Numbered from the stretch's first letter, positions 19,487 through 29,972 are shown. The stretch: 49,143 nucleotides of DNA from Acinetobacter amyesii (GCF_002018365.1 NZ_MVKX01000014.1:1-49143); one strand, 5' to 3'. The notes: generated from the letters alone by a model not told the origin. A program made the numbers and translations.

Positions 19487-22400
19487 TTAAGGATTCTGCT
19501 GAGTTTTTTTCACTTTAAACCACTGTGCATACAACGCAGGTAAAAAGAACAAGGTCAGCAGGGTCGCCACGATCAATCCACCCATAATCGCCACGGCCAT
19601 TGGACCGAAGAAAATACTGCGAGAAAGTGGAATCATCGCCAATACAGCGGCCAATGCAGTCAGCACAATTGGACGGCAACGACGGACAGTCGCATTGATA
19701 ATCGCATCCCAAGCCGACTCGCCAGACTGAATATCTTGTTCAATCTGATCAATCAAAATCAGTGAATTGCGCATAATCATGCCAGACAGTGCAATCGTGC
19801 CGAGCATCGCCACAAAACCAAAGGGTTTATTGAACAATAACAGGAATAACACCACGCCAATAATGCCCAAAGGTGCAGTTAAAAATACGATCATCGCCCG
19901 TGACATGCTGCGTAATTGAATCATCAACAAAGTCATGACAACTGCGAGGAATAATGGCATGCCTGCATTCACAGAAGTTTGACCTCGTGCTGACTCTTCC
20001 ACAGTACCGCCTACTTCGAGTAGATAACCATTCGGCATCTCTGCACGTAATTGATCAAATGAATCTTTTAACTCACCCACCACCGTTGCAGGTTGCAATT
20101 TACTGCGAATATCCGCGCGCACAGTAATGGTCGGTAAACGGTTACGATGCCAAATCAGCCCTTCTTCAAAGCTATACTCAATTTTCGCAATCTGCGCCAA
20201 TGGCACTGAACCACCATTGCTGGTCGGTACAGCCAAACTGCTGAGAGAGCCGACATCCAATCGCTCCGCTTGATCACCACGCATCCGAATTTCAATCAGC
20301 TCTCGTTTCTCACGATACTGATTAATCACCGCACCACTGATTGAACTATTCAAGAAATTGGACAGATCTAGACTGGAAACCCCCATTTGACGTGCGCGAT
20401 CTTGGTCGATGTCCAGTTTAATGACTTTGCTTGGTTCACCCCAATCCAAATGCACATTGGTGGTGTTCGGGTTTTCACTGACTTTGGCAGACACGCGTTG
20501 TGCCCACTCACGAACCAAGCTCAAATCTTCACCCGACACGCGGAACTGCAATGGATAACCTACGGGTGGGCCATTTTCTAAAAGTGAAACGCGAGTACGT
20601 ACTTCAGGTAAAAGCTTACGAATTTCTTCTGCTAATGACTGGCGGATTTCATTGCGATCATCTAAAGATGAAGCCAACACCACAAACTGAGCAAAACTGG
20701 CTTGGGGTAACTGCTGATCTAGAGGTAAATAAAACCGCGGTGAACCTGTCCCCACATAAGCCACAAAATTATCAATGCCCTGTTTTTTCGACAAGAACGC
20801 TTCGACTTTTTTTACTGCCGCTTCTGTTGCTTTCAGAGATGCACCTTCCTCAAGCTTTAAATCCACTAAAATTTCAGCACGGTTTGACGGTGGGAAAAAC
20901 TGCTGTGGTACGGTTTTAAACATTAAAATCGATAACACAAAAATGCCAACCGTCGCGGCAATCACCGTCTTCCGATAGGTCACACAAGTATCGACCCACC
21001 CACGGAAACGTTGATAAAACGGAGACTGATAAGGATCGTGATGTTCGCCAGCATGATGTACCATCGGCTGAGGTTCAGGTTGTTTGCGCAAACGTGCCCA
21101 AAGGCGCTGATACCACGGGGCTTTTTGCACCAAATCTTTGTTGAAATCGGGCAGTAATTTATCCCCTAGATAGGGAACAAACAGCACCGCTGCAAACCAT
21201 GACACCACCAATGCGATAGTGACTACTTGGAAAATCGAGCGGGTATATTCCCCAGTACTCGATGCTGCTGTGGCAATCGGCAAAAAGCCGGCCGCAGTAA
21301 TTAATGTGCCTGTTAGCATTGGAAATGCAGTCGTCCGCCATGCATGTCCGGCGGCTTGTAACCGGCTATAGCCCTGCTCCATTTTGATCGCCATCATTTC
21401 GACAGCAATAATCGCATCATCCACCAATAAACCGAGTGCGAGAATCAATGCTCCCAAAGAAATTTTGTGCAAACCGACATCAAACATCTGCATGCCAGCA
21501 AAAGTCATGGCCAAGACCAAGGGAATGGAAAATGCTACGACTAATCCCGTACGGAAACCTAAGGAGAAGAAGCTCACCAATAGGACGATAATCACCGCCT
21601 CAGCGAGGACTTTCATAAACTCATTGACGCTGCGCTTCACGGCTACAGGCTGATCCGACACTTTTTTCAGTTCCATGCCCAAAGGCAAGGTTTTTTGCAG
21701 ACGGGCAAATTCTGTTTCTAGGTTTTTACCCAAAGCCAGAATGTCGCCACCTTTACGCATCGACACGGCAATGCCTAAACCATTTTCACCCATAAAACGC
21801 ATACGCGGCTGTGGTGGATCACTAAAGCCCCGATGTACATCTGCCACATCACCCAATTGAATGGTTCGTCCATTCACCAATAAGGGCATCTGACGCAGTT
21901 CATCAATGTTTTGTAAATTGCCGCTGACACGCACTTGAATCCGGTCTGAATTGGTTTCAAAAAAGCCGGCACTGGCAACTGTGTTTTGCTGCTGCAAGGC
22001 TTGTTGAATCGCCGTCACGGGTATGCCTATTTGCGTAGCTTTGGTGTTGGAAATTTCAATCCAAACTTTTTGATCTTGCAGACCAATCAAATCCACTTTC
22101 GCAACGTCTTTGACCCGTTGTAACTGGAGCTGTAAACGGTCGGCATATTCCTTCATGGTCGCATAGTCAAAGTCTTTGCCAGTCAGCACATAGATATTAC
22201 CAAAGGTGTCACCAAACTCATCATTAAAGAAAGGACCTTGCACCCCAGATGGCAATTGATGGCGAATATCATTGACCTTTTTACGCACGGTGTACCAAAC
22301 ATCCGGGACTTGCTGCGAACGTAAACTGTCCTTGGCCACAAAGGTCACCATGGATTCACCCGGACGTGAATACGCCATAATGCGTTCATACTGCCCCGTG

Positions 22401-22624
22401 GTCATCAGTTCTTTTTCAATCCGATCGGTGACCTGTAGTGAAACTTCTTTGGCCGTTGCACCAGGCCAATAGGTTTGAATCACCATGACTTTAAAAGTAA
22501 ATGGCGGGTCTTCACTCTGCGACAATTTGGAATAAGAAAATATCCCAACGATGCCCAGCAGAATCATAAAATAAAGGATTAAGCCTTTATTTTTCAGTGC
22601 CCACTCAGACAAGTTAAAATTCAT
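19487..22624 (-). CDS. RND efflux transporter permease (AcrB family)
   Basis: Proton-driven inner-membrane pump of a tripartite efflux system. The 1045-aa protein shows two homologous halves with 12 membrane helices and two periplasmic loops. The proton-relay Asp-Asp lies in LGLLVDDAIIAVEMM. Conserved N-terminal (WPGATAKEVSLQVTDRIEKEL) and C-terminal (GTIALSGMIMRNSLILIDQI) motifs support the HAE1 branch. It overlaps the adaptor gene (TAATG), so they are translationally coupled. No outer-membrane factor is adjacent; a TolC-like channel elsewhere is probably used. Substrates cannot be inferred. Confidence 0.93.
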   Translation of the reverse strand: MNFNLSEWALKNKGLILYFMILLGIVGIFSYSKLSQSEDPPFTFKVMVIQTYWPGATAKEVSLQVTDRIEKELMTTGQYERIMAYSRPGESMVTFVAKDSLRSQQVPDVWYTVRKKVNDIRHQLPSGVQGPFFNDEFGDTFGNIYVLTGKDFDYATMKEYADRLQLQLQRVKDVAKVDLIGLQDQKVWIEISNTKATQIGIPVTAIQQALQQQNTVASAGFFETNSDRIQVRVSGNLQNIDELRQMPLLVNGRTIQLGDVADVHRGFSDPPQPRMRFMGENGLGIAVSMRKGGDILALGKNLETEFARLQKTLPLGMELKKVSDQPVAVKRSVNEFMKVLAEAVIIVLLVSFFSLGFRTGLVVAFSIPLVLAMTFAGMQMFDVGLHKISLGALILALGLLVDDAIIAVEMMAIKMEQGYSRLQAAGHAWRTTAFPMLTGTLITAAGFLPIATAASSTGEYTRSIFQVVTIALVVSWFAAVLFVPYLGDKLLPDFNKDLVQKAPWYQRLWARLRKQPEPQPMVHHAGEHHDPYQSPFYQRFRGWVDTCVTYRKTVIAATVGIFVLSILMFKTVPQQFFPPSNRAEILVDLKLEEGASLKATEAAVKKVEAFLSKKQGIDNFVAYVGTGSPRFYLPLDQQLPQASFAQFVVLASSLDDRNEIRQSLAEEIRKLLPEVRTRVSLLENGPPVGYPLQFRVSGEDLSLVREWAQRVSAKVSENPNTTNVHLDWGEPSKVIKLDIDQDRARQMGVSSLDLSNFLNSSISGAVINQYREKRELIEIRMRGDQAERLDVGSLSSLAVPTSNGGSVPLAQIAKIEYSFEEGLIWHRNRLPTITVRADIRSKLQPATVVGELKDSFDQLRAEMPNGYLLEVGGTVEESARGQTSVNAGMPLFLAVVMTLLMIQLRSMSRAMIVFLTAPLGIIGVVLFLLLFNKPFGFVAMLGTIALSGMIMRNSLILIDQIEQDIQSGESAWDAIINATVRRCRPIVLTALAAVLAMIPLSRSIFFGPMAVAIMGGLIVATLLTLFFLPALYAQWFKVKKTQQNP

Positions 22625-23730
22625 TATTTAACTCCTGCCTGAATGTGTACCGCTCGATTTTCACGATCAACAGGTTGTATTTTTTGTTTTTCGCGGAGCA
22701 AATGCACGCCGCCAACCACCACAAAATCCCCTGCTTGCAGACCACTGAGTACGGGCACGCTGTCACGTCCGTATTCGCCTAAACTTACTGGAACTTTACG
22801 TACCGTATTATCTGCATTGACCACCATCACATATGCCTGCTGACCACTCGCAGACACACTCGATAACGGCACATGCAAAACATTCTGCTGTGCTTTGGTT
22901 AAAAATACCCGTGCACTTTGCCCCAGTTGAATGGCGCTATTGCCTTCACGCAATGCCACCTTGACACTATATGTACGAGACTGATCGGCAGCAGGACTAA
23001 TTTCACGCACATAGCCTGCAAATTTTTCCTGTGGTTTCGACCACAAGGTAACCCATGCATCCTGCCCAGTTTTAATTTCAGTAACCGCTTGTTCAGGCAC
23101 ACCAATGACCACTTCACGTTCACCTGCAATCGCCAATTGAAATGCCGGTTGTCCTGCTGCAATCACTTGACCAATCTCAATATTACGCTCAGTAATGACC
23201 CCATTTTTATTGGCAATTAATTGGTTATAACCGGTCTGATTACGACTCACATCATAATTTGCTTGGGCTTGCTTTAAGTTCGACTGTGCCGCTTTATATT
23301 GGTTTTCCACCGCATCGTACTGCGAACGACTCACGGCATTGACTGGCAGTAATTGCTTAAAGCGTTTTAGTTCATCTTCAGCAATCTGTGCAGCGGAACG
23401 CGCACTTTCAAGCTGTGCTTGTGCTGCATTCAGTTGCAACTGTGCATCTTTGACGTCTAATTTTGCCAAGACTTGCCCGACTCGGACTTGGTCTCCAACA
23501 TCGACATAGCGCTCAGTGATTTGGCCGCCAACCCGAAAAGCTAAAGCTGTTTGCTGGCGGGCTTGTACATCACCCGCATAACTTTTTTGTTCAAAATGTG
23601 TGGCACCGGGCTGAGTCACCATCACAAATGGCACTTCCTGTTCCGTTTGGGCTTTATCCTTGCTGCATCCCCATAAGGTCACACTGCAAACGATAATCAT
23701 GCTGACAACTGTGGTCTTAATCGTACTCAT
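22624..23730 (-). CDS. RND efflux periplasmic adaptor (membrane fusion lipoprotein)
   Basis: The 368-aa adaptor links the permease to an outer-membrane channel. It has a lipoprotein signal with Cys near residue 22 (VTLWGC). The split biotinyl-lipoyl domain (VQARQQTALAFRVGGQI; VRVGQVLAKLDVKDAQL) flanks a long alpha-helical hairpin (QLESARSAAQIAEDELKRF). Beta-barrel and membrane-proximal domains follow. It is the first gene of the two-gene operon and is divergent from the TetR gene, which probably represses it. Confidence 0.92.
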   Translation of the reverse strand: MSTIKTTVVSMIIVCSVTLWGCSKDKAQTEQEVPFVMVTQPGATHFEQKSYAGDVQARQQTALAFRVGGQITERYVDVGDQVRVGQVLAKLDVKDAQLQLNAAQAQLESARSAAQIAEDELKRFKQLLPVNAVSRSQYDAVENQYKAAQSNLKQAQANYDVSRNQTGYNQLIANKNGVITERNIEIGQVIAAGQPAFQLAIAGEREVVIGVPEQAVTEIKTGQDAWVTLWSKPQEKFAGYVREISPAADQSRTYSVKVALREGNSAIQLGQSARVFLTKAQQNVLHVPLSSVSASGQQAYVMVVNADNTVRKVPVSLGEYGRDSVPVLSGLQAGDFVVVGGVHLLREKQKIQPVDRENRAVHIQAGVK

Positions 23731-23881
23731 GAAGTTCGCTCTTAATAAAAAGTCTTTTTTAGGGCAGAATATTATTCAATTAATTTGGTTATTTTTTAAT
23801 TAATAAACCATGCGGTACATTAATTAGATTAATTATCCAAAATCAATGACCTTTTCGCCTTTTTTGGAATTTTTTCAGCAA
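23731..23881. promoter_or_regulatory. Divergent promoter region of RND operon and TetR gene
   Basis: Very AT-rich. ATTAATTA is repeated at 23819-23826 and 23828-23835, separated by one G. A looser inverted pair GGTT(A)TT and AATAAACC lies between about 23787 and 23809. Operators of self-regulating TetR proteins usually sit in such divergent gaps. The exact operator is not determined. Confidence 0.4.
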
Positions 23882-24505
23882 ATGAATGTCGGCCGCCCGA
23901 AAGACTTAGAAAAACGACAACGGATTTTAGAGTCTGCAAAACAATTATTTTTAGAAATGGGCTATCACGGTTGCAGCATGAATCAGATTGCCCAACATGC
24001 AGCGGTCACCAAACTGACGGTCTATAACCATTTTCAGGACAAAGCCACCTTATTTACCAGTGCGATTGAAGATACCTGTGAATATATTTTGAATACTCGC
24101 CCGCGACATCTGCACAGCGAAAGTCATTTTATGCAGGCTTTCGTTGAAATTTGTGAGTTGGGGCTGAACATCATGAATTTGCCAGAAGCCATTAAACTGG
24201 ATTTATTACTTTTGGAGCTGGCTGCCGAACACAGTCCGTTGGTCGACCAGTTTTTCCGTGCCTCACATTTGAAAATGCGCCAAGTCTGGGAAAACTTTTT
24301 TCAAGACGCAGCCGCTTTAAATTTCATTCAGCAGGATCACCCTGCCCGACAAACTGAACTGATTGTGTCGCTACTGATGGGACTACGCCATCAAGAGGTT
24401 TTATTGGGCATGCGCCCAGTACCTGAAGCAGCAGAGCGGCAGGCCATTATTCACTCTGCCATCGACATCTTTATGCTGAAATATCAACTCAGCGCACAGA
24501 GCTAA
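23882..24505 (+). CDS. TetR/AcrR family transcriptional regulator
   Basis: The product is 207 aa from the ATG at 23882 (MNVGRPKDLEKRQRIL), the usual TetR opening; an in-frame ATG at 23846 adds 12 hydrophobic residues and looks unlikely. The helix-turn-helix is SMNQIAQHAAVTKLTVYNHFQDKATLF. The C-terminal ligand-binding domain matches the TetR_C AcrR-like style. It is divergent from the RND adaptor-permease operon and probably represses it, with release by an efflux substrate. Confidence 0.88.
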   Translation: MNVGRPKDLEKRQRILESAKQLFLEMGYHGCSMNQIAQHAAVTKLTVYNHFQDKATLFTSAIEDTCEYILNTRPRHLHSESHFMQAFVEICELGLNIMNLPEAIKLDLLLLELAAEHSPLVDQFFRASHLKMRQVWENFFQDAAALNFIQQDHPARQTELIVSLLMGLRHQEVLLGMRPVPEAAERQAIIHSAIDIFMLKYQLSAQS

Positions 24506-24657
24506 GCATTTTCTGAAATATTTCAACGCTAAACTGAAACAAATGGCATAGCTATTGCTCATTTAGCTAGAAAAGTCATCCGACTTTTGTCTGTACCCCC
24601 TTTTGCCACGGCACTTTCGGGGTATAGTCGAGACAGGAATACGCGGAGAAATAACAA

Positions 24658-27342
24658 ATGATTCAACAAATTGATGCTCCATTACGTGAAGACGTGCGCT
24701 TACTGGGCAATTTATTGGGTGAAACCCTAAAGCAGCATGCAGGACAAGATTTGTTTAATCAGGTAGAGCAAATTCGCGCTTTGTCTAAAGGCGCGCGCGA
24801 TGGACAAGTTGAAGCCGAAAAACAGTTAGAACAATTATTTTTAAATTTAAAAGATGAAGAAATTCTGCCACTGACCCGTGCATTTACGCACTTTCTCAAC
24901 TTTGCCAATATTGCCGAACAATACAATGTGGTGCGCAGCCGTCGCCAAAGTGAGTTTGATGAGCAGGCACCCTCACCGAATCCACTGGATCATTTATTTG
25001 AAAAATTTAAAAGCAATAACATCAGTGCGGAACAACTGTTCCAACAAATTTGTGAATTAAAAATTGAATTGGTACTGACTGCACATCCAACCGAAGTCAG
25101 CCGTCGTACCTTGATCCAAAAATATGATGGGATTAATGATTGCCTGTTTAAAATGGATCAACAAAAACTTACGCCACGCGAACGCAAAGCCGTACTGGAT
25201 GATTTAAAACAACTGATTTGCTCGGCATGGCAAACGGATGAAATTCGTCAACATCGCCCGACGCCTGTCGACGAAGCCAAATGGGGCTTCACGACCATTG
25301 AACAGACCTTGTGGAATGCTGTACCCAAATTCATGCGTGAATTGGATGGCATGGTTCAAGATCATTGTGGCAAGACCTTGCCTTTAAATGTTGCCCCTGT
25401 GCGCTTTGCGTCATGGATGGGCGGTGACCGTGATGGTAACCCAAACGTCACCCATAATATTACTCAAGAAGTGCTGTGGCTTTCACGTTGGAAAGCTGCC
25501 GACCTGTATTTACGCGATATCGAAGACCTGCGTTGGGAACTCTCGATTCAAGAATGCAGCAAAGAGCTTAGTGATGCCTTGGGTCATTTCCACCCTGAAC
25601 CCTATCGTGAATATCTACGTGAAGCGCGGGAACGCCTCAAAGCCACTCGTCACTGGTTGGCACTGAAACTCCGTGGCGAAGATGCGGACGATAGCCAAGT
25701 CATTAAAAGCCGCCATGAGTTGCTCGATCCACTGTTGGTTTGCTATCGCTCACTGATTGACAGCGGTTTACCTGAAATTGCCAATGGTCAGTTACTCGAC
25801 TTTATTCATCGGGTGAATTGTTTCGGTATCGAATTACTCAAATTAGATATTCGTCAGGAATCCACACGTCATCGCCAAGCGATTTCTGCTATTACGGAAT
25901 ATTTAGGTTTAGGTAATTTTGAAACATGGACGGAGCAAGCCCGTCAAAACTTCTTGATTCAGGAACTGCAAAGCAAACGACCACTGCTACCGAAGTTTTT
26001 AAATGAACCGAAACAAAGCCTGATTGAACATCCAGATGTACAAGAAGTCTTTGCAACCATGCGCACTTTGGCAGAGCAACCACCTGAAAGTTTAGGGGCT
26101 TATATTATTTCCATGGCCGAACATCCGAGTGATGTCTTGGCCGTATTGTTACTGCAAAAAGAAGCGGGCATCAAACAAGCGCTACGCGTCGTGCCACTAT
26201 TTGAAACCTTAAAAGATTTGGATGGTGCAGCCCGTACCATGAATACCCTATTTAATATGCATTGGTATAAACAGCATATTCAGGGTAAACACGAGGTGAT
26301 GATTGGCTATTCAGACTCAGCCAAAGATGCGGGCTTTATGTCGGCAAACTGGGCGCAGTATCGTGCGCAGGAAGAATTAACCGCAGTTTCGAAAAAACAT
26401 GATGTACAACTGACATTATTCCATGGTCGTGGCGGTTCAATCAGCCGTGGGGGTGCGCCGACACAGCAAGCGCTGTTTTCACAGCCCCCAGGCTCTATTT
26501 CAGGGGCGATCCGTGTCACTGAACAAGGAGAAATGATTCGCTTCAAGTTTGGATTAGAAGGCATTGCCTTACAAAACTTAGAAATTTACACCGCAGCGAC
26601 CTTAGAAGCGACTTTATTGCCACCGCCTGAACCAAAACAGGAATGGCGTCAGCTCATGCACAGCATGACGGATCTGTCGGTACAGGTGTATCGTCAAACC
26701 GTGCGTGAAAATCCGCATTTTGTAAAATACCTACGGACTGTGACACCCGAACTGGAGCTACAAATGTTACCGCTCGGCTCACGCCCAGCCAAACGTAAAG
26801 TTAGCGGTGGGATTGAGTCTTTACGTGCGATTCCTTGGGTGTTCGCATGGACGCAAATTCGTTTGATGCTACCTGCTTGGCTCGGTACAGGTGCTGCGAT
26901 TAATCAAGTGATTGATCAAGGTCAAAAGCAGACACTCGAAGAAATGTTGGAGCAATGGCCGTATTTCCAAACCCTGATTGATATGTTGGAAATGGTCTTG
27001 TCCAAAGCCGATGGTCATGTAGCACTGTATTATGAGTCTCATCTGACGGATGACGCAGACCTCAAACAGTTGGGTGAAGAGTTACGTCAGCGTTTACGGG
27101 ATGCGGTACAAACGCTATTAGCACTCAAAGGTGAATCGAAATTACTCAGCAGTAACGATGTGCTCGACCAATCCATGAAGGTGCGTAAGCCTTATTTATT
27201 GCCACTTCATTTACTGCAAGCAGAGCTAATGAAACGCCGCCGTGCTTACCTTGCCGAGCGTCAGGCTGAAAATACCCCAGTCGACCATGCGTTGATGGTC
27301 AGCATCGCGGGTATTGCGGCAGGTTTGCGTAACACTGGCTAA
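24658..27342 (+). CDS. ppc: Phosphoenolpyruvate carboxylase
   Basis: Anaplerotic carboxylation of PEP to oxaloacetate. The 894-aa length is near the family norm. Active-site signatures are visible: TAHPTE near residue 141 (catalytic His), the GGDRDGNPNVT segment, SDSAKDAG near 551 and the glycine-rich loop GRGGSISRGG near 590. The C-terminus ends RNTG, the conserved terminal Gly. GGAG lies before the ATG. It is monocistronic, closed by a strong terminator. Confidence 0.98.
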   Translation: MIQQIDAPLREDVRLLGNLLGETLKQHAGQDLFNQVEQIRALSKGARDGQVEAEKQLEQLFLNLKDEEILPLTRAFTHFLNFANIAEQYNVVRSRRQSEFDEQAPSPNPLDHLFEKFKSNNISAEQLFQQICELKIELVLTAHPTEVSRRTLIQKYDGINDCLFKMDQQKLTPRERKAVLDDLKQLICSAWQTDEIRQHRPTPVDEAKWGFTTIEQTLWNAVPKFMRELDGMVQDHCGKTLPLNVAPVRFASWMGGDRDGNPNVTHNITQEVLWLSRWKAADLYLRDIEDLRWELSIQECSKELSDALGHFHPEPYREYLREARERLKATRHWLALKLRGEDADDSQVIKSRHELLDPLLVCYRSLIDSGLPEIANGQLLDFIHRVNCFGIELLKLDIRQESTRHRQAISAITEYLGLGNFETWTEQARQNFLIQELQSKRPLLPKFLNEPKQSLIEHPDVQEVFATMRTLAEQPPESLGAYIISMAEHPSDVLAVLLLQKEAGIKQALRVVPLFETLKDLDGAARTMNTLFNMHWYKQHIQGKHEVMIGYSDSAKDAGFMSANWAQYRAQEELTAVSKKHDVQLTLFHGRGGSISRGGAPTQQALFSQPPGSISGAIRVTEQGEMIRFKFGLEGIALQNLEIYTAATLEATLLPPPEPKQEWRQLMHSMTDLSVQVYRQTVRENPHFVKYLRTVTPELELQMLPLGSRPAKRKVSGGIESLRAIPWVFAWTQIRLMLPAWLGTGAAINQVIDQGQKQTLEEMLEQWPYFQTLIDMLEMVLSKADGHVALYYESHLTDDADLKQLGEELRQRLRDAVQTLLALKGESKLLSSNDVLDQSMKVRKPYLLPLHLLQAELMKRRRAYLAERQAENTPVDHALMVSIAGIAAGLRNTG

Positions 27343-27357
27343 ATCTTCCAAGTTTTC

Positions 27358-27389
27358 AAAAAGCACACAGAACCGTGTGCTTTTTTTTT
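27358..27389 (+). terminator. Terminator after ppc
   Basis: Stem GCACAC (27363-27368) and GTGTGC (27375-27380), extended by flanking A and T tracts, followed by nine T. Confidence 0.9.
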
Positions 27390-27639
27390 GATCAGTCATA
27401 TTGGTTTTAATTTATTTTGGAATATATAAAATAAGAAAAATTTATGAAGTATTGACTCTTATCCTATTTGATTAATTGCATGATTTAATGCCTTTTTTAC
27501 ACCCTTAAAACTTTTACCATTTGGTAAATTTACATGTAAAGTCATGTAATTAGTTTGAACAAAATATTTTTAAAAGAGATTAAATCTTCTAAAAAACAAG
27601 AGTATGATGTGCACAATTTATCTATTGAGTGCTCATTTT

Positions 27640-28944
27640 ATGTCCAATTGGTTTCCCAAATGGCGCCCGTACGAAGGCAATATTGATGCACGTCCTGTAG
27701 GTACAAATGAGTACCTACCTCCGGTGCAAAGTGTGGTATTGGGGATACAACATGCCTTTGCAATGTTTGGTGCAACTGTCCTTGCGCCATTTTTGATGGG
27801 CTTTGATGCCAACCTTGCGATTTTAATGTCGGGGATCTGTACTATCCTGTTCTTCTTTATGACAGGTGGTCGTGTACCAAGTTATTTAGGCTCTAGTTTT
27901 GCCTTTATTGGTGTGGTGATCGCGGCAACCGGTTATGCAGCATCAGGTACTGGCGCGCCAAATGCCAACATCGCGATGGCGGCCGGCGGGATCATGGCCT
28001 GCGGTATCTTATATGCCATTTTTGGTTTTATCGTGATGGCAACGGGTACACGTTGGATTGAAAAACTCATGCCGCCTGTCGTTACAGGTGCGGTGGTGAT
28101 GATTATTGGTCTGAACCTAGCCCCTGTCACTATTAAAGGAGTTGCAGGCAACAACTTTAATATGTGGATGGCATTAGTCACTGTACTATGTATGGGTTCG
28201 ATTGCGGTGTTCACGAAGGGCTTATTACAACGCTTATTGCTGTTGGTCGGTCTGTTACTGGCATATTTGGTGTATTACATCATTTCCAATGTCATGGGTC
28301 ATGGCACACCAATCAATTTCGTTCCCGTACAAGAAGCGGCTTGGTTTGGTGTTCCGCACTTCCATTCACCCGTCTTTGACTTCAATGCCATGCTCATCAT
28401 TGCACCGATTGCGTTGATTTTGGTTGCAGAAAACCTTGGTCACATCAAAGCTGTGGGCGCGATGACAGGTGAAAATCTCGATCCACACATTGGTAAAGCC
28501 TTCGTTGCAGATGGTGTTGCAACCACACTTTCAGGCGGTGTCGGCGGTCCAGGTATGACCACCTATGGCGAAAATATTGGTGTGATGGCGGTAACGCGTG
28601 TTTACTCGACCATCGTGTTTGTATTTGCGGGTGTATTCGCCATCTTCCTTGGTCTTTCTCCAAAGTTTGGTGCGATTATTCATACCATTCCGCAAGCCAT
28701 TTTGACAGGTGCATCGATTGTTGTATTTGGTCTAATTACCATTGCAGGTGCGAAAATTTGGATTGAAAACAAAGTCGATTTCTCAAAAAATAAAAACCTG
28801 ATGGTGGCAGCAGTCACGATTATTTTAGGTACAGGTGACTTTGCACTTCAATTCGGTAACTTCAACTTAGGTGGTATTGGTACTGCTACATTTGCAGCGC
28901 TGATTTTGAACTGGTTCTTTAGCTTGGGCGACAAATCAGAATAA
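27640..28944 (+). CDS. rutG: RutG-type pyrimidine/nucleobase permease (NCS2 family)
   Basis: Proton-coupled uptake of uracil or a related nucleobase, with about 14 membrane helices. The protein is 434 aa from the ATG at 27640 (MSNWFPKWRP); an upstream in-frame ATG at 27604 adds 12 residues with no ribosome site. The N-terminal half (AMFGATVLAPFLMGFD, LFFFMTGGRVPSYLGSSFAFIGVVIAATGYA) closely resembles E. coli RutG. The NCS2 motif region (LVAENLGHIKAVG) and GPGMTTYGENIGVMAVT are intact. No other rut genes are adjacent, so specificity is inferred. Confidence 0.82.
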   Translation: MSNWFPKWRPYEGNIDARPVGTNEYLPPVQSVVLGIQHAFAMFGATVLAPFLMGFDANLAILMSGICTILFFFMTGGRVPSYLGSSFAFIGVVIAATGYAASGTGAPNANIAMAAGGIMACGILYAIFGFIVMATGTRWIEKLMPPVVTGAVVMIIGLNLAPVTIKGVAGNNFNMWMALVTVLCMGSIAVFTKGLLQRLLLLVGLLLAYLVYYIISNVMGHGTPINFVPVQEAAWFGVPHFHSPVFDFNAMLIIAPIALILVAENLGHIKAVGAMTGENLDPHIGKAFVADGVATTLSGGVGGPGMTTYGENIGVMAVTRVYSTIVFVFAGVFAIFLGLSPKFGAIIHTIPQAILTGASIVVFGLITIAGAKIWIENKVDFSKNKNLMVAAVTIILGTGDFALQFGNFNLGGIGTATFAALILNWFFSLGDKSE

Positions 28945-28984
28945 GCCCCCCAAGGCATTTAAAAAAGAATACAACATTCATTTG

Positions 28985-29012
28985 AAAAGCGGCCAAAAGG
29001 TCGCTTTTTTTT
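28985..29012 (+). terminator. Terminator after the permease
   Basis: AAAGCGGCC and GGTCGCTTT around AAAA (one G-T pair), followed by a T run. Confidence 0.82.
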
Positions 29013-29060
29013 ATAGCTACTCTTTCGGTAAGATAAGGCATTAGCCAAGGAATGCACCGT

Positions 29061-29963
29061 ATGCGACTGGATTTGTTCGACCTTCAATTGGTACTGCACA
29101 TTGTAGACAGCGGTAGTCTGACCAAAGGCGCTGCTCGTTCTGCCATCTCGCTACAAGCTGCCAGTGAACGAATTAAAAAACTCGAACAGCATTACCGCAC
29201 GGCCCTGTTCACTCGCCAAGCCAAAGGGGTCAAACTGACCCTTGCCGGTCAAACCTTGGTTGAACATGCGCAGCGCATCTTAGGTGAGGGGCAACAATTA
29301 GAACACGCGATGCTGCCCTTTGCCCATGGGCTAAGTTCCAATATGACCTTATGGTGTAATTCATCTGCACAAAGTGAATATTTGCCGGTTTTGCTACCGC
29401 GCTACTTGCTAGAAAATCCCAATACACAAATTGAGCTGCATGAAGCCGAGTCTAAAGACATCATTGCAGCGATAGAGCAAGGTAATGCACAACTGGGCTT
29501 AATTTCAGGTTTCTTTAAATCTGCACAGTTACAAACACTAGAGTTTGCAGATGATCCTTTGGTACTGATTTGTCCTATAACCCATGAATTGGCCACCACA
29601 TCCAGCCTAAAACCCGCAGAGATTTTGAATTATCCTTTTGTCGGTTTGATGCAATATCATTCCTTGCAACAATCGATCGAGGCTCAAGCCAAATTATTCG
29701 GCTGTGAAATTCAGTATCGGCTGCGGTTGCCGAACTTTGCCGCGATCGCCCAAGTGGTGGCGAATGGTGTGGGCATTGCCATCATGCCAAAACGTGCAGC
29801 CCAACGATTAATCAATTTGTATGCCTTTGCACAAGTTGAGCTCAGCGGTGAATGGGCCAATCGAAAACTGCTCCTCACCGCACGTAATTTTGATGATTTA
29901 CCCTTAAATTATCAGCATTTCAGTCAGTTTCTACTGTCACAAAAATCTGCTTTGGATAGCTAA
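29061..29963 (+). CDS. LysR family transcriptional regulator
   Basis: The product is 300 aa from the ATG at 29061, nine bases after AAGGA; the in-frame ATG at 29052 is too close to that site. The N-terminal winged helix is LVLHIVDSGSLTKGAARSAISLQAASERIKKLEQ. The C-terminal effector domain resembles the PBP2 fold. It lies downstream of the permease and convergent with the TauE/SafE gene. Its target is unclear; genes usually regulated by LysR proteins are divergent, and none is here. Confidence 0.88.
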   Translation: MRLDLFDLQLVLHIVDSGSLTKGAARSAISLQAASERIKKLEQHYRTALFTRQAKGVKLTLAGQTLVEHAQRILGEGQQLEHAMLPFAHGLSSNMTLWCNSSAQSEYLPVLLPRYLLENPNTQIELHEAESKDIIAAIEQGNAQLGLISGFFKSAQLQTLEFADDPLVLICPITHELATTSSLKPAEILNYPFVGLMQYHSLQQSIEAQAKLFGCEIQYRLRLPNFAAIAQVVANGVGIAIMPKRAAQRLINLYAFAQVELSGEWANRKLLLTARNFDDLPLNYQHFSQFLLSQKSALDS

Positions 29964-29972
29964 GTCTAGCCA

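Noticed and set aside
24590..24598. TCTGTACCC upstream of ppc as a MocR target
   Set aside because: A single 9-base match without a second direct repeat; chance is a sufficient explanation.
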